DNA of 58,456 nucleotides, from the NCBI GenBank assembly GCA_964395975.1, contig CAYNBZ010000009.1:1-58456 (forward strand). Reading direction: 5' to 3'. Every line of letters starts with the position of its first letter. The stretch's first letter is position 1. The translations under genes were made by a program, and so were the position numbers. Source of the stretch: Avimuribaculum sp964395975 (GTDB lineage: Bacteria > Bacteroidota > Bacteroidia > Bacteroidales > Muribaculaceae). Of the stretch, positions 25,612 to 35,646 are shown one piece after another. The notes under the pieces are model-generated. The model made no database searches, had not been told where the DNA came from, and was given only the letters and a program-made list of their open reading frames with translations.

Positions 25612-27648
25612 TTAGCTTTTCTTTATCGCCTCGGGATATTTTATCCTCGAATGGTACATCGTACACAGGCGTGAAATAAAACACTGCTTTATCTTTTCGA
25701 TATCGCAAAAGCTGATAGGGGAATCTTTTAACAACCCGTCGGCAATCTGCGAATCGATAATGCGATTGACAAGCATGCTTATCGTTGAATCGTTATGGTC
25801 GGTCAGGCTACGCGACGCAGCCTCTGTGGCATCTGCCATCATCAATATGCTCGTTTCTTTGGAATTCGGATTCGGACCGGGATATGTAAACGGGGCCGGA
25901 TCGATATCTTCATCGGGATGGGCATTGCACGCTTGTGTATAAAAATATTTGGCTGTGCCGGCACCATGATGCTGGGCGATAAAGTCTTTTATAACTTGCG
26001 GCAATTTAGCCTTGTCGGCACGTTTCAATCCGTTGGTGACATGTTCGATTATTATTTTCGCACTCACCTCCGGAGGCAGAGCCTTGTGAGGATTCTCTCC
26101 ACGCTGGTTCTCGGTAAAAAAAGCAGGATTGTCTATCTTGCCTATATCGTGATAGAGTGCGCCAGTCCTCACAAGCTGCACATTGGCACCGATAACATGA
26201 GCGGCCTCAGCGGCAAGGTTGCTCACTTGAAGCGAATGTTGGAACGTACCCGGACATTTTTCCGACAATTCACGCAACAACGGAGTATTGACATCTGTGA
26301 GTTCAACGAGTGTCACAGTTGAAATAAAGCCAAACATTTTCTCTACCAGAAAAATCAAGATGTAGGCAAACGACAGGAACAACACATTGAATGCGAAATA
26401 AAGGAACACATGCCAATTGATGTTCTGCACATTGCCCTCATTTATCACTTCGAGCGCACTGTATGTAATCACATAAGCCAACAACACATATATTGCGCAC
26501 TCCACGAGCTGCGAACGGCGAGAAAGTTCTTTCAACGACATTATAGCAGTCAAGCCTGCTATGAACTGCAAGAATATGAATTCCATCGGGTACGGCACCA
26601 CAATGGCGCACAACATCGTTTCCACAAGATGTGCAAAGGTTGCAGTCCGCGAATCGTAAAATGTGGTGATAATAATTGGCAGCACAGTAAAAGGCATAAC
26701 GTAAACCCCGATTGTGGGCATTGTAACCATGACAAGGTAGGCTACAAGGGTAAACACAGCCACGAATGTAACGAGGAACAGCAACCGTCGCATATTTCCG
26801 AATGTACGGTATCTGAATAAAAACAAAAACATATAGAATCCCAACAGCAACAATGCCGCAAGCACTATTTGTCCGGCAAAACGATAGTCACTGCTTTTGA
26901 CAGCCCCTTCCCTGCTCTGCTGCAACCGTTCATATTCTTTTAGTATTTCACATACTTGCGGTGTCACTATCTCGCCACGGTCGATTATCCTTTCACCCTT
27001 TTGAATCACGCCTATCGGAGCAAGAGCCTTGAGATAGGCCTGTTCGAGCAACCGCTGCGATTCAGCTGTGTCACACACCACATTGGGTTGCAGATACGAC
27101 TGCAATTTTATATTAGACATGATGATGCGAGCGTATGGCTCGGGGAAAAGCGAGTCGATTGTCGAATACGCCTTACGCACCGACTTCATTTTTTCGGTGG
27201 AAACCGGCTCTGCGACATTGCCCACAATAAACCTTACAGCCGGTAAATCACCACTGTTGATGCGTGAATATGTATCATTATCAACTATGCCGTCATTATA
27301 CAGATTACGCACCGCACCGACTATATCACGATTAAGCGACTGGCTCACTTGCTCGTCTTGCGACAATGCCTGCCTCAAGTTTGCAACATTGCGTTCAGCC
27401 ACATTGCCATCATGCTTGAAAACCGGCATAAAAGTGCGATCTACACTGTCGCGTTGGTTTGCGGCACTTGCCGAATCCAGATTTACAGGAATGTCAAACG
27501 GAGCCGTTAACAACGTATATGGCCACGGCCTGCCTATTGAATAATCAAAGTCTTGGTCGCTGCCACGAGGGATGAAATAGGAAATTAAGATGATTGCCCC
27601 TACGAATAGCAGCAAACGTGTTAACGATTTTTTGTTGATATTCAACAT
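25612..27648 (-). CDS. PgpH-type membrane HD phosphodiesterase (c-di-AMP)
   Basis: A 678-residue 7TM-HD protein. One membrane segment near the start (LLLFVGAIILISYF) is followed by an extracellular 7TMR-HDED domain (to about residue 265), seven membrane helices (to about 450) and a cytoplasmic HD domain: HSLQVSNLAAEAA, then TGALYHDIGK, QHHG and ADATEA, the metal-binding residues of the HDIG class. Characterised relatives hydrolyse cyclic di-AMP. It is 16 bases downstream of the relA-type gene, so the two nucleotide-signalling enzymes are made from one transcript. Confidence 0.9.
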   Translation of the reverse strand: MLNINKKSLTRLLLFVGAIILISYFIPRGSDQDFDYSIGRPWPYTLLTAPFDIPVNLDSASAANQRDSVDRTFMPVFKHDGNVAERNVANLRQALSQDEQVSQSLNRDIVGAVRNLYNDGIVDNDTYSRINSGDLPAVRFIVGNVAEPVSTEKMKSVRKAYSTIDSLFPEPYARIIMSNIKLQSYLQPNVVCDTAESQRLLEQAYLKALAPIGVIQKGERIIDRGEIVTPQVCEILKEYERLQQSREGAVKSSDYRFAGQIVLAALLLLGFYMFLFLFRYRTFGNMRRLLFLVTFVAVFTLVAYLVMVTMPTIGVYVMPFTVLPIIITTFYDSRTATFAHLVETMLCAIVVPYPMEFIFLQFIAGLTAIMSLKELSRRSQLVECAIYVLLAYVITYSALEVINEGNVQNINWHVFLYFAFNVLFLSFAYILIFLVEKMFGFISTVTLVELTDVNTPLLRELSEKCPGTFQHSLQVSNLAAEAAHVIGANVQLVRTGALYHDIGKIDNPAFFTENQRGENPHKALPPEVSAKIIIEHVTNGLKRADKAKLPQVIKDFIAQHHGAGTAKYFYTQACNAHPDEDIDPAPFTYPGPNPNSKETSILMMADATEAASRSLTDHNDSTISMLVNRIIDSQIADGLLKDSPISFCDIEKIKQCFISRLCTMYHSRIKYPEAIKKS

Positions 27649-27664
27649 GGCAAAAATTAAAATA

Positions 27665-29902
27665 TTAATCCATCCTTACTGCTGACTTAACGCCGTCAAC
27701 CGTTTTGATTTGTTTACACAGCTTATTGACAACAGCCACATCCTCGACATCCACATCAAGGTCGCACTGGAACACTCCCGCATCTGCAAAAATGTTTAAG
27801 CGACGTATGTATATGACAAGATTGGTGGAAATTATCGAAATTATTTCTTGTAGGATTCCCATGCGGTCTATCCCTTCGACATGGAGCGATGCCGGGAATT
27901 TCTCATGTTTGGTTTCCCACTTTGTGTGCAATATACGTCCGCCAAAACTGCTTTTGAGACGCATGGCATTCTCGCAAGTGAGTTTGTGCACCACCACATT
28001 GTTGTGGTCATCCACAAACCCAAACACGTCATCGCCCGGAATGGGATGACAACACGGGGCTATTCTGTAATTGCTGATTCCATTATCTGTTTTCAACAAA
28101 TATGTCTTTTTAATATCCACAGGATCGGCAATTTTCTCCACCGTGTCTTCAGGTGCCTTCGATTTATTGTCCTTAAATGGATTGCGTAGCAACTTGTTGA
28201 ACAGATTTTTCGACTGCGGGCGCAACGGCTGCAACAGTTGTGGCGACAAGGCTATGTCATCGTTACCAATCATATAATACAGTTCATCCCTGTTCGACAG
28301 ATGTTGCGCCGCCAATATCTTGGTGATGTTTTCATTGTTCACACCAAACCCGTTATCTTCCATAAATTTGACAAATCGTGCTTCACCTGTTTCTACAACG
28401 GCACGACGCTCTTTCTTCAATGCCGCTTGAAGCCGTGTGTGTCCCTTTGCCGAGACAATGAAATTCTGCCATTCGACCTTGGGTCGTTGTGCTTGAGATG
28501 TAAGCACTTCCACTTGGTCACCACTCTGCAACTTGTGCGACAACGGCACTAACCTGTGATTGACTTTACCGGCTATGCAGTGCGAACCTATCTCTGAATG
28601 CAGATTAAATGCCATGTCAAGCACAGTGGCATCCTTAGGCAAGGTAATCACTTCCCCCTTAGGGGTGAATACAAGGATTTCCGAAGCAAACAGATTAAGT
28701 TTTATCGTATCGAGAAAATCAAGCGCATTAGGCTCTGGATTTTCAAGTATATCCTGTATGGTTTTGAGCCAATTGGCAAGTTCCGACTCCTCTTCTCCCT
28801 CCCCTATCTTATACTTCCAATGGGCGGCAAAACCACGCTCGGCCATGTCGTCCATGCGCTTGCTACGTATCTGTACCTCTATCCAATTGCCGTCGGGTCC
28901 CATTACCGTAAGATGCAATGCGCGGTAACCGTTGGCCTTGGGTGTGCTGAGCCAGTCGCGGGTACGGTCGGGATGCAAACGATACAAGTCGGTTATTTCG
29001 GAATATATTGCCCAACAAGTCTTTTTCTCATCAGTCTCTTTCTCACAATCGAAAACGATGCGCACGGCATAAAGGTCATATACCTCGTCAAACGGGATAT
29101 GCTTCGTTTCCATTTTTTTCCATATCGAGTACACCGACTTCACACGAGCTTTTACAGTATATGTAAGCCCCATGACATCAAGGCGTTTCTTTATTGGACC
29201 TGCAAATGTGTTGTATATCTCGTTTCGCTTCGATTCGGTGGACGCTATTTGTTTACTGATGGTCTTGTAAGCCTCTGGATGCTCGTATTTGAAACTTAAA
29301 TCCTCGAGTTCAGTCTTTATGGCGAACAGACCGAGCCGGTGTGCCAACGGAGCATAAATGTAAAGCGTCTCACCCGCAATCTTATACTGCTTGCTTGGGA
29401 GCATCGACCCAAGAGTACGCATATTGTGCAGACGGTCGGCCATCTTGATGAGGATGACACGAATATCGTTATTCATCGTCAGCAACAACTTGCGGAAGTT
29501 TTCGGCTTGAGCAGACGCTTTGTCGCCAAAGATTCCGCCCGATATTTTCGTCAATCCCTCAACTATCTGAGCAATCTTTTTGCCGAACTGCGACTCTATG
29601 TCCTCGACCGTGTAGTCAGTGTCCTCGACCACATCATGAAGCAATGCCGCACATATCGACACCGAACCAAGCCCTATTTCCTGACTCACTATACGAGCCA
29701 CAGCAATTGGGTGTACAATATAAGGTTCTCCCGAACGCCGGCGCATACCCTTATGAGCATCTTTGGCAAACTTATAGGCACGTTCTATAATCTCCACCTT
29801 TTTCCTATGGTTACTTGCCATATAACCATCAAGCAACTCTTTAAAGGCGGCATCTACCATGCGGTCTTCCTCTTCGGGGGTAATCTTCTGCACTTCCATC
29901 AC
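27665..29902 (-). CDS. Bifunctional (p)ppGpp synthetase/hydrolase RelA/SpoT
   Basis: A 745-residue long RelA-SpoT homologue that makes and degrades the starvation signal (p)ppGpp. The hydrolase HD domain (about 45-195) is intact, with HPIAVARI (His64), HD at 89-90 and ED at 93-94. The synthetase domain follows (about 240-375: YDLYAVRIVF, then TPKANGYRALH). After it come a TGS domain (VFTPKGEVITLPKDATVLD), a zinc-finger/RIS segment with APCCHPIPGD, and a C-terminal ACT domain. An ATG one codon downstream is an equal start candidate. Confidence 0.95.
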   Translation of the reverse strand: MMEVQKITPEEEDRMVDAAFKELLDGYMASNHRKKVEIIERAYKFAKDAHKGMRRRSGEPYIVHPIAVARIVSQEIGLGSVSICAALLHDVVEDTDYTVEDIESQFGKKIAQIVEGLTKISGGIFGDKASAQAENFRKLLLTMNNDIRVILIKMADRLHNMRTLGSMLPSKQYKIAGETLYIYAPLAHRLGLFAIKTELEDLSFKYEHPEAYKTISKQIASTESKRNEIYNTFAGPIKKRLDVMGLTYTVKARVKSVYSIWKKMETKHIPFDEVYDLYAVRIVFDCEKETDEKKTCWAIYSEITDLYRLHPDRTRDWLSTPKANGYRALHLTVMGPDGNWIEVQIRSKRMDDMAERGFAAHWKYKIGEGEEESELANWLKTIQDILENPEPNALDFLDTIKLNLFASEILVFTPKGEVITLPKDATVLDMAFNLHSEIGSHCIAGKVNHRLVPLSHKLQSGDQVEVLTSQAQRPKVEWQNFIVSAKGHTRLQAALKKERRAVVETGEARFVKFMEDNGFGVNNENITKILAAQHLSNRDELYYMIGNDDIALSPQLLQPLRPQSKNLFNKLLRNPFKDNKSKAPEDTVEKIADPVDIKKTYLLKTDNGISNYRIAPCCHPIPGDDVFGFVDDHNNVVVHKLTCENAMRLKSSFGGRILHTKWETKHEKFPASLHVEGIDRMGILQEIISIISTNLVIYIRRLNIFADAGVFQCDLDVDVEDVAVVNKLCKQIKTVDGVKSAVRMD

Positions 29903-29953
29903 TCGACCTTTCTATTTGTCATGATATTCAATTAAACAATAAAAAAGAATATA

Positions 29954-29985
29954 CAAACATACAAAAAATGTTACGACAATTCAAC
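29954..29985 (-). promoter_or_regulatory. Promoter of the relA-pgpH operon
   Basis: Minus strand GTTG (29985-29982), a 20-base spacer and TATGTTTG (29961-29954). One mismatch in the -33 element; about 45 bases of leader. Confidence 0.6.
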
Positions 29986-30027
29986 TTCTAAAGTAAAAAA
30001 TAATGGAAATGCCTATTTTCCACAATT

Positions 30028-31206
30028 TCACAGGTCTGCAATTGCAGACTGCAACTTTTCCATGGCACCGAGCAACACTTTGCGCGGAGATGCCACATTC
30101 AGCCTCATGTGGCTGAAGCCACCACGACCAAACATCTCACCGTCATTGAGAGCCAACCCTGCATGATTGACAAAGAGATCTACAAGCCGTTCATGGTCAA
30201 GCCCCAAAGGTCGACAATCAAGCCACACGAGAAACGATGCTTCGGGACGTACCGGCAATATTCTTCGGGGCAACTTAGATGCACAAAATTCCTCCACAGC
30301 CATTATATTACGCTCGATATACGACTTTGCTTGGTCGAGCCATTCGCTGCCACACTTATATGCAGCTTCGGTTGCAATGGTTGCCACTGACGTTGGCTCA
30401 TTAAACTCATTGGTTTCAAGCCACGAAAAGAAACCTCGGCGCAATTCGGGATTCTTCACCACGCACCACGAGCTTACCAAGCCCGGTATGTTGAACGTCT
30501 TTGACGGAGCTGAGAGCGTTATCGACACTTCGGCAGCATCATCACTGACAGTTGCAAACGGGTGGTGTTTATGCCCAAACAAGGCAAGGTCACCATGTAT
30601 TTCGTCGCTCACTACAATTACGCCATACTGTTTGGCCAACGAAGCCACTTGCTGCAACACAGCCGGCTCCCATGTTATACCTATCGGATTATGAGGATTG
30701 CACAATACCATCAGGCGAGGACGTTCATTGCAGAAGATACGCTCCAATCCTTCAAGATCCATATAATACCACCCATCTTTCTCAATCAAATCGTTGCTCA
30801 CAACAATACGTCCGTTGCCCTCAGGCACTGACCTGAAAGGATGGTAAACAGGTTCTTGGATAACGATTTTGTCACCCTGCCGTGTAAAATAATTTATAAC
30901 CATTCCAAGCCCTCTCACTACTCCGGGGACATAAGTAAGTTCATCACGCCGAAATTCGAAGCCGTGCATGTTCCGTTCCCAATCAATTATCGACTGCCAA
31001 TATCCTTCACAAGGACAAGCATACCCATACACACAATGATTCAATCGTTGGCGCAATGCATCGGTAATTTCATGGCACACCTCAAAATCCATATCGGCTA
31101 TCCACAGTGGGATAAGATCACACCGACCGAAACGCGATTGTAAATCATCGAATTTCATCGAGCCGGTATTGTGCCGATCTACGACTTTATCAAAATTATA
31201 TATCAT
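30028..31206 (-). CDS. MalY/PatB-family PLP-dependent C-S lyase/aminotransferase
   Basis: A 392-residue fold-type I PLP enzyme. The start YNFDKVVDRHNTGSMKFD is diagnostic for the MalY/PatB group (cystathionine beta-lyase-like); then LCNPHNPIG, SDEIHGDL and the PLP lysine in SAPSKTFNIPGL near residue 233. Relatives split cystathionine or cysteine conjugates, releasing homocysteine or thiols; some act as aminotransferases. The ATG at 31206 fits the family; an ATG eight codons upstream does not add conserved sequence. It stands alone, with no sulfur genes next to it. Confidence 0.9.
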   Translation of the reverse strand: MIYNFDKVVDRHNTGSMKFDDLQSRFGRCDLIPLWIADMDFEVCHEITDALRQRLNHCVYGYACPCEGYWQSIIDWERNMHGFEFRRDELTYVPGVVRGLGMVINYFTRQGDKIVIQEPVYHPFRSVPEGNGRIVVSNDLIEKDGWYYMDLEGLERIFCNERPRLMVLCNPHNPIGITWEPAVLQQVASLAKQYGVIVVSDEIHGDLALFGHKHHPFATVSDDAAEVSITLSAPSKTFNIPGLVSSWCVVKNPELRRGFFSWLETNEFNEPTSVATIATEAAYKCGSEWLDQAKSYIERNIMAVEEFCASKLPRRILPVRPEASFLVWLDCRPLGLDHERLVDLFVNHAGLALNDGEMFGRGGFSHMRLNVASPRKVLLGAMEKLQSAIADL

Positions 31207-31344
31207 GACAGTTATTGTTTTTTTCGACAAAATTAAGAAATATTCTCAAACCATTACTCTCAAGGCAACAAAACGTGCCTCTTGCAGATATACCACCACA
31301 CGTGTCACAATCACTAAAAATGCCTTTTCCTTAAATACCTACTA

Positions 31345-31386
31345 GAAAAAGATAACGCGAGCAAGAGATAACAACTCCTACTCGCG
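31345..31386 (-). terminator. Terminator after the DUF3256 gene
   Basis: CGCGAG (31356-31361) pairs with CTCGCG (31381-31386), with a further CTC/GAG inside, and the minus strand continues TTATCTTTTTC. Confidence 0.65.
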
Positions 31387-31421
31387 CCATTCGGTGATTT
31401 AGCCATTCTTGGGGCATATCA

Positions 31422-32066
31422 TTATTTCTTTACACTTCCAAATTTAACGCCTTTCAGGTTATAGACGAGGCTGTCAACGAGATAAGGCTTGATCTCATCA
31501 TACCTTTCCACAGTCATTATTCCTTTTACCGTATGGCGAGCAACAATCGACTTGTCATCGGGCACTACGCTATACTCTATGGTAGGGAACTTAGCCATCG
31601 CCGCCAAGTCTTCACGCTTAATCTTTTCGCCTTTCGGTATGACAATGAAATCTCCCAACCTTAGCTGCTTAAGATACTTGTCCACAGGCAACTCATTCCA
31701 ATTGGTATCATAAACAGCCACATAGCTGTCGGCAGCAGGCAACAGGCAAGTCGACACCACATATAACACTGTGTCGCGTTTGGATGTAGCCATGAATAGT
31801 TCCACACGACTGCTTCCTGATGTCTGTACCCGCATAAAATCAGAAGTCAATGTATCGAGCAACGCCGTTCCACCGAAATTATTCCCAACAGGCATCTTCT
31901 GCCCTGCATCATAATAGTCGAGCATATCGAGCCGTCGGTCCTTAGGCAACAAAGTGAACACAACATCCGGCTCAGATGCAAAAAAATCACGAACAGAACG
32001 AGCTGCCACAGGCAATGACATCAAAGCCGAAAGTATAAATATTATTGTCAATTTCACATCTTTCAT
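31422..32066 (-). CDS. DUF3256-family exported protein
   Basis: A 214-residue protein with a signal peptide (cut near VAARS, residue 22). It matches the Bacteroidota family DUF3256: RDFFASEPDVVFTLLPKDRRLDMLDYYDAG near the start and LRLGDFIVIPKG in the second half. It is likely periplasmic, of unknown function. It lies 54 bases downstream of the DEAD-box helicase gene and may be read from its transcript. Confidence 0.8.
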   Translation of the reverse strand: MKDVKLTIIFILSALMSLPVAARSVRDFFASEPDVVFTLLPKDRRLDMLDYYDAGQKMPVGNNFGGTALLDTLTSDFMRVQTSGSSRVELFMATSKRDTVLYVVSTCLLPAADSYVAVYDTNWNELPVDKYLKQLRLGDFIVIPKGEKIKREDLAAMAKFPTIEYSVVPDDKSIVARHTVKGIMTVERYDEIKPYLVDSLVYNLKGVKFGSVKK

Positions 32067-32120
32067 AATGCTATTTGTTACACATTCTTCGAGCGTGAAA
32101 TTAAAAAATAATCTACACGC

Positions 32121-33989
32121 TTACTTCTTTTTCTTTATAAATTTATCATAATTGCCGTGCATTTCTTTCTTTTTGCCCCTTTCGCTGCGAGCTTCACGCG
32201 TCTTGAAGCCTCGTTCTTGGTCGCGGCGGGTACGGCGGTCTATGCCCCCCTTGCCACGACGGTCGCGATGACGGCCTTCAAATCTTGCCGACTTTCCCCC
32301 GCTTTTAAAGCGGTTTTCGGCTGCATAGTCCTTGCTTAGGTCGGCAATTTCACTGTATATCTTTTGTCCGAAAAAGTCGGAATTACGAAGTGCATTCACC
32401 ACACGTTGTCCTTCGCCTTTGCGAACATCAAAAAGCGAATAACCCGGCAATAAGTCAATACGTCCCACTTCGACACGTTGCCCCTGCACACTGTCATTGA
32501 GCAGACCAATCAAGTCAGCGGCAAAAAAACCATCCGACTTACCTACATTAACATACACACGTTCGAATCCAGGTTCAGCCACACGCCGGTCTTTTTCTTC
32601 CTTAGACATTTCAGCACCGCTTCTACGCTTCTTTGCACCCTTTTCTTTGCTTTTTTTCTTTTCGGTAACAATGTCAAGTTTGGGTGCATCTTTATAATAC
32701 TCAAGCAAGCGATTGAATTCAAGCGACAGCACACGTTTGATCAAATCCTCACCTGAAAGCCATTCGAGCTTTTTCTGAATGCCCGGCAGATATTTGTTAA
32801 TCGTTTCATCATCGACTTTTACCTTTTCTATACGATCGGCGAGATTATACAATTGACGTTCGATTATACGTTCAGGTGTCGGCACTTCACGAAGTTCAAA
32901 CTCCTTGCCTATGCGTTTTTCTATTTCCTTAATTTTACCTTTTTCACGAGAATGCACAATTGACACCGACACACCTGTCTTACCCGCACGTCCCGTACGT
33001 CCGCTGCGGTGTGTGTAAGTGGCTATATCATCGGGCAAGCCATAGTTCACCACATGAGTAAGGTCGTTCACATCGAGGCCACGCGCAGCAACATCGGTGG
33101 CAACCAACAATTGCAAGTTGCGCTCCCGGAACTTTTTCATCACCGCATCGCGTTGAGCTTGCGACAAATCGCCGTGCAGCGAGTCGGCATTGTATCCGTC
33201 CACAATCAGCTTGTCGGCAATCTCCTGAGTTTCACGGCGTGTGCGACAAAATATTATACCATATATGTCAGGATTATAATCGGCAATGCGTTTCAAGGCA
33301 AGATATTTATCACGAGCATGTACCAAATAGTAAATGTGGCGTACATTTTCCGCACCCTCGTTGCGGGTACCTATCACATACTCCTCGGGATTGTGCATGA
33401 AACGAGTTGCGATTTTTGCAATTTCCGGCGGCATGGTTGCCGAGAACATCAGCATTTTACGGTCTTCAGGTACATGAGTGAGTATGTCGTTAATGTCATC
33501 GACAAAGCCCATGTTCAGCATCTCATCGGCCTCATCAAGAATCACTGTATGCACGTCCTGCAAGTTGACCGTTCCGCGCTTTATCAGGTCGAGCAATCGT
33601 CCCGGAGTGGCAACAATGATTTGCACACCGCGACGCAAAGCCCTTATTTGACTTTCTATACTTGAGCCGCCATATACAGGAAGCACCATCAGTCCTTTTA
33701 TATATTTTGCGTAATCGGCAAGGTCGCCTCCTATTTGCAAGCAAAGCTCACGGGTGGGCGAAACAATCAACGCCTGCGGCACCTTGCGATCAACATCGAT
33801 GCGTTGCAAAACAGGCAAACCGAATGCAGCCGTCTTGCCCGTTCCCGTCTGAGCAAGCGCAACCACATCGTTATCTTCATTCAACAAATGAGGGATTACC
33901 TTTTCTTGTACAGGCATCGGTGTTTCAAACCCCATCTCTTTTATTGCCCTTAACAAATCCTCTCGGACTCCTAATTCTTCAAAAGTCAT
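32121..33989 (-). CDS. DEAD-box RNA helicase (CsdA/DbpA-like)
   Basis: A 622-residue ATP-dependent RNA helicase. The core shows the Q motif (FEELGV..GFETPMPVQ), AQTGTGKT, PTRELCLQ, TPGRLLDL, DEADEML, SAT and HRSGRTGRAG (residues 1 to about 370). Next comes a basic linker, a DbpA-type RNA-binding domain (about 480-555: RVYVNVGKSDGFFAADLIGLL) and a very basic Arg/Gly/Lys tail ending in KFIKKKK. Such proteins act in ribosome assembly or mRNA turnover, often at low temperature. Confidence 0.95.
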   Translation of the reverse strand: MTFEELGVREDLLRAIKEMGFETPMPVQEKVIPHLLNEDNDVVALAQTGTGKTAAFGLPVLQRIDVDRKVPQALIVSPTRELCLQIGGDLADYAKYIKGLMVLPVYGGSSIESQIRALRRGVQIIVATPGRLLDLIKRGTVNLQDVHTVILDEADEMLNMGFVDDINDILTHVPEDRKMLMFSATMPPEIAKIATRFMHNPEEYVIGTRNEGAENVRHIYYLVHARDKYLALKRIADYNPDIYGIIFCRTRRETQEIADKLIVDGYNADSLHGDLSQAQRDAVMKKFRERNLQLLVATDVAARGLDVNDLTHVVNYGLPDDIATYTHRSGRTGRAGKTGVSVSIVHSREKGKIKEIEKRIGKEFELREVPTPERIIERQLYNLADRIEKVKVDDETINKYLPGIQKKLEWLSGEDLIKRVLSLEFNRLLEYYKDAPKLDIVTEKKKSKEKGAKKRRSGAEMSKEEKDRRVAEPGFERVYVNVGKSDGFFAADLIGLLNDSVQGQRVEVGRIDLLPGYSLFDVRKGEGQRVVNALRNSDFFGQKIYSEIADLSKDYAAENRFKSGGKSARFEGRHRDRRGKGGIDRRTRRDQERGFKTREARSERGKKKEMHGNYDKFIKKKK

Positions 33990-34073
33990 ATTTTAAATTT
34001 AATCGTATATATAACAAGCTGATTTATCAATATTTACAGATCCAATTAGTATATTTGATGCTATAACAGCGTG

Positions 34074-34081
34074 CAAAATTA
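34074..34081 (-). promoter_or_regulatory. -7 element upstream of the DEAD-box helicase gene
   Basis: Minus strand TAATTTTG fits TAnnTTTG. The -33 side is only A/T-rich. The leader would be about 80 bases, typical of helicase genes of this class. Confidence 0.4.
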
Positions 34082-34223
34082 AGAAAAAACCATGATATAA
34101 AAAACTGTTTTCCCGACAATTACGCATTTTTTATATTCCAAAAAGGGAAAATTTAAAATAATGATATTAACAAGAGTAATGATATTTTTTGGCATTTTTA
34201 CTTCAATTATTATCCAACTTCAC

Positions 34224-34231
34224 TAAATTTG
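34224..34231 (+). promoter_or_regulatory. -7 element of the nfeD-kdsB-M16 operon
   Basis: TAAATTTG lies nine bases before the ATG at 34240, so the transcript would be nearly leaderless. The -33 region is a T-rich stretch without a clear TTTG. Confidence 0.45.
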
Positions 34232-34239
34232 TAAATAAT

Positions 34240-35634
34240 ATGGAACGATTGACTCTAAATATAGCATGCCTGATAATCGCCTTGGTGAGCCTTTGTGCAA
34301 AAGCCGAAAAGGCATACGTCATTCCCGTAGACAGGGAAATTGGCTCGACATCGTGGCGAATAATGAAAAAAGGGATGGATAAAGCCATCAACGAAAACGC
34401 CGATGTAATAATTCTCCACATCAACACATATGGCGGGGCTGTAGATGCTGCCGACTCAATGCGCACCCGCATACTCAACTGCCCAATCCCTGTAATTGCA
34501 TTTATCGACAACACCGCAGCATCGGCAGGGGCACTTATCTCGATTGCTTGTGACAGCATATACATGCGCCCCGGAGGGAGTATAGGGGCTGCCACAGTGG
34601 TAAATGGAAACGGTGAGGTTTTACCGGACAAATACCAGTCGTTCATGCGATCGATGATGCGGGCCACCGCCGAAAGCCACGGAAAGACCGTGCGCATCGA
34701 TGCAAACGGCGACTCCATCGTAACATGGCGGCGCAATCCTCTTATAGCTGAAGCAATGGTTGACCCTCGCACTACTGTCAACGGGGTTGATGACGACTCC
34801 ACAAGGGTACTGTCATTCACAGTCGAAGAGGCAATTGCCAATAATTATTGCGAGGGAAAAGCCGAAAACATCAGCCAAATCGTGACTGACAGGCTTGGAC
34901 TGGGCAAAGAATGCCAAATAACCGAATATACTCCTACAACGATGGACAATGTGATAGGATTCCTTGCCAATCCCGCTTTCCAAGCCATATTGATAATGTT
35001 CATCATTGGCGGCATCTATTTCGAACTGCAACAGCCGGGATTAGGACTGCCTACTTTAGTGGCATTGATAGCAGCAGCCTTGTACTTCGCACCTCTGTAC
35101 CTCGAAGGTTTGGCCGCTGAATGGGAAATAATTGCCTTTTTCGTGGGTATATTGCTCATTTTGCTGGAAATTTTTGTCATTCCCGGATTTGGCATCACAG
35201 GAATACTCGGCATAGTGCTCACATTCACTGCTCTCGTGATGGCCATGCTTGGAAACGACGACCTCAATTTCGAAATGATAACAATGGATAGCGTTATGGA
35301 TGCACTACTAATTGTTCTGGTTGGCATACTGCTCGGTGTGGCATTGATGATATATATATCACATAAAATCGGCTCAAAAGGTCTAATCATGAAACACTCG
35401 GCACTCAACAAGGAGCAACGGCTCGAAGATGGGTACATAGGTGTTCCTCCCGAACTTGTACAGCACATAGGCAGCATCGGTGAGGCTCACACTGTCTTGC
35501 GCCCGGGCGGCAAAATCCGCATCGGAGACAAAGTGTTCGATGCCATTTCTTTGAACGGTTTCATCGAGGCAGGTGAAAAAGTGAAAGTTGTAAAATACGA
35601 AAACGCCCAACTTTACGTAGAGCCTTTGGCATAA
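34240..35634 (+). CDS. NfeD-family membrane-bound serine protease
   Basis: A 464-residue long-form NfeD protein. After a signal peptide comes a ClpP-like serine protease domain (HINTYGGAVDAADSM, then DNTAASAGALISIACDSIYM with the nucleophile Ser in ASAGA), four to five membrane helices (about 255-385) and a C-terminal OB-fold NfeD domain (GEAHTVLRPGGKIRIGDKVFDA). Characterised relatives cut stomatin-type membrane proteins, but no stomatin gene is adjacent here. The ATG at 34240 begins the signal peptide. Confidence 0.9.
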   Translation: MERLTLNIACLIIALVSLCAKAEKAYVIPVDREIGSTSWRIMKKGMDKAINENADVIILHINTYGGAVDAADSMRTRILNCPIPVIAFIDNTAASAGALISIACDSIYMRPGGSIGAATVVNGNGEVLPDKYQSFMRSMMRATAESHGKTVRIDANGDSIVTWRRNPLIAEAMVDPRTTVNGVDDDSTRVLSFTVEEAIANNYCEGKAENISQIVTDRLGLGKECQITEYTPTTMDNVIGFLANPAFQAILIMFIIGGIYFELQQPGLGLPTLVALIAAALYFAPLYLEGLAAEWEIIAFFVGILLILLEIFVIPGFGITGILGIVLTFTALVMAMLGNDDLNFEMITMDSVMDALLIVLVGILLGVALMIYISHKIGSKGLIMKHSALNKEQRLEDGYIGVPPELVQHIGSIGEAHTVLRPGGKIRIGDKVFDAISLNGFIEAGEKVKVVKYENAQLYVEPLA

Positions 35635-35646
35635 AAGCAACAACAA

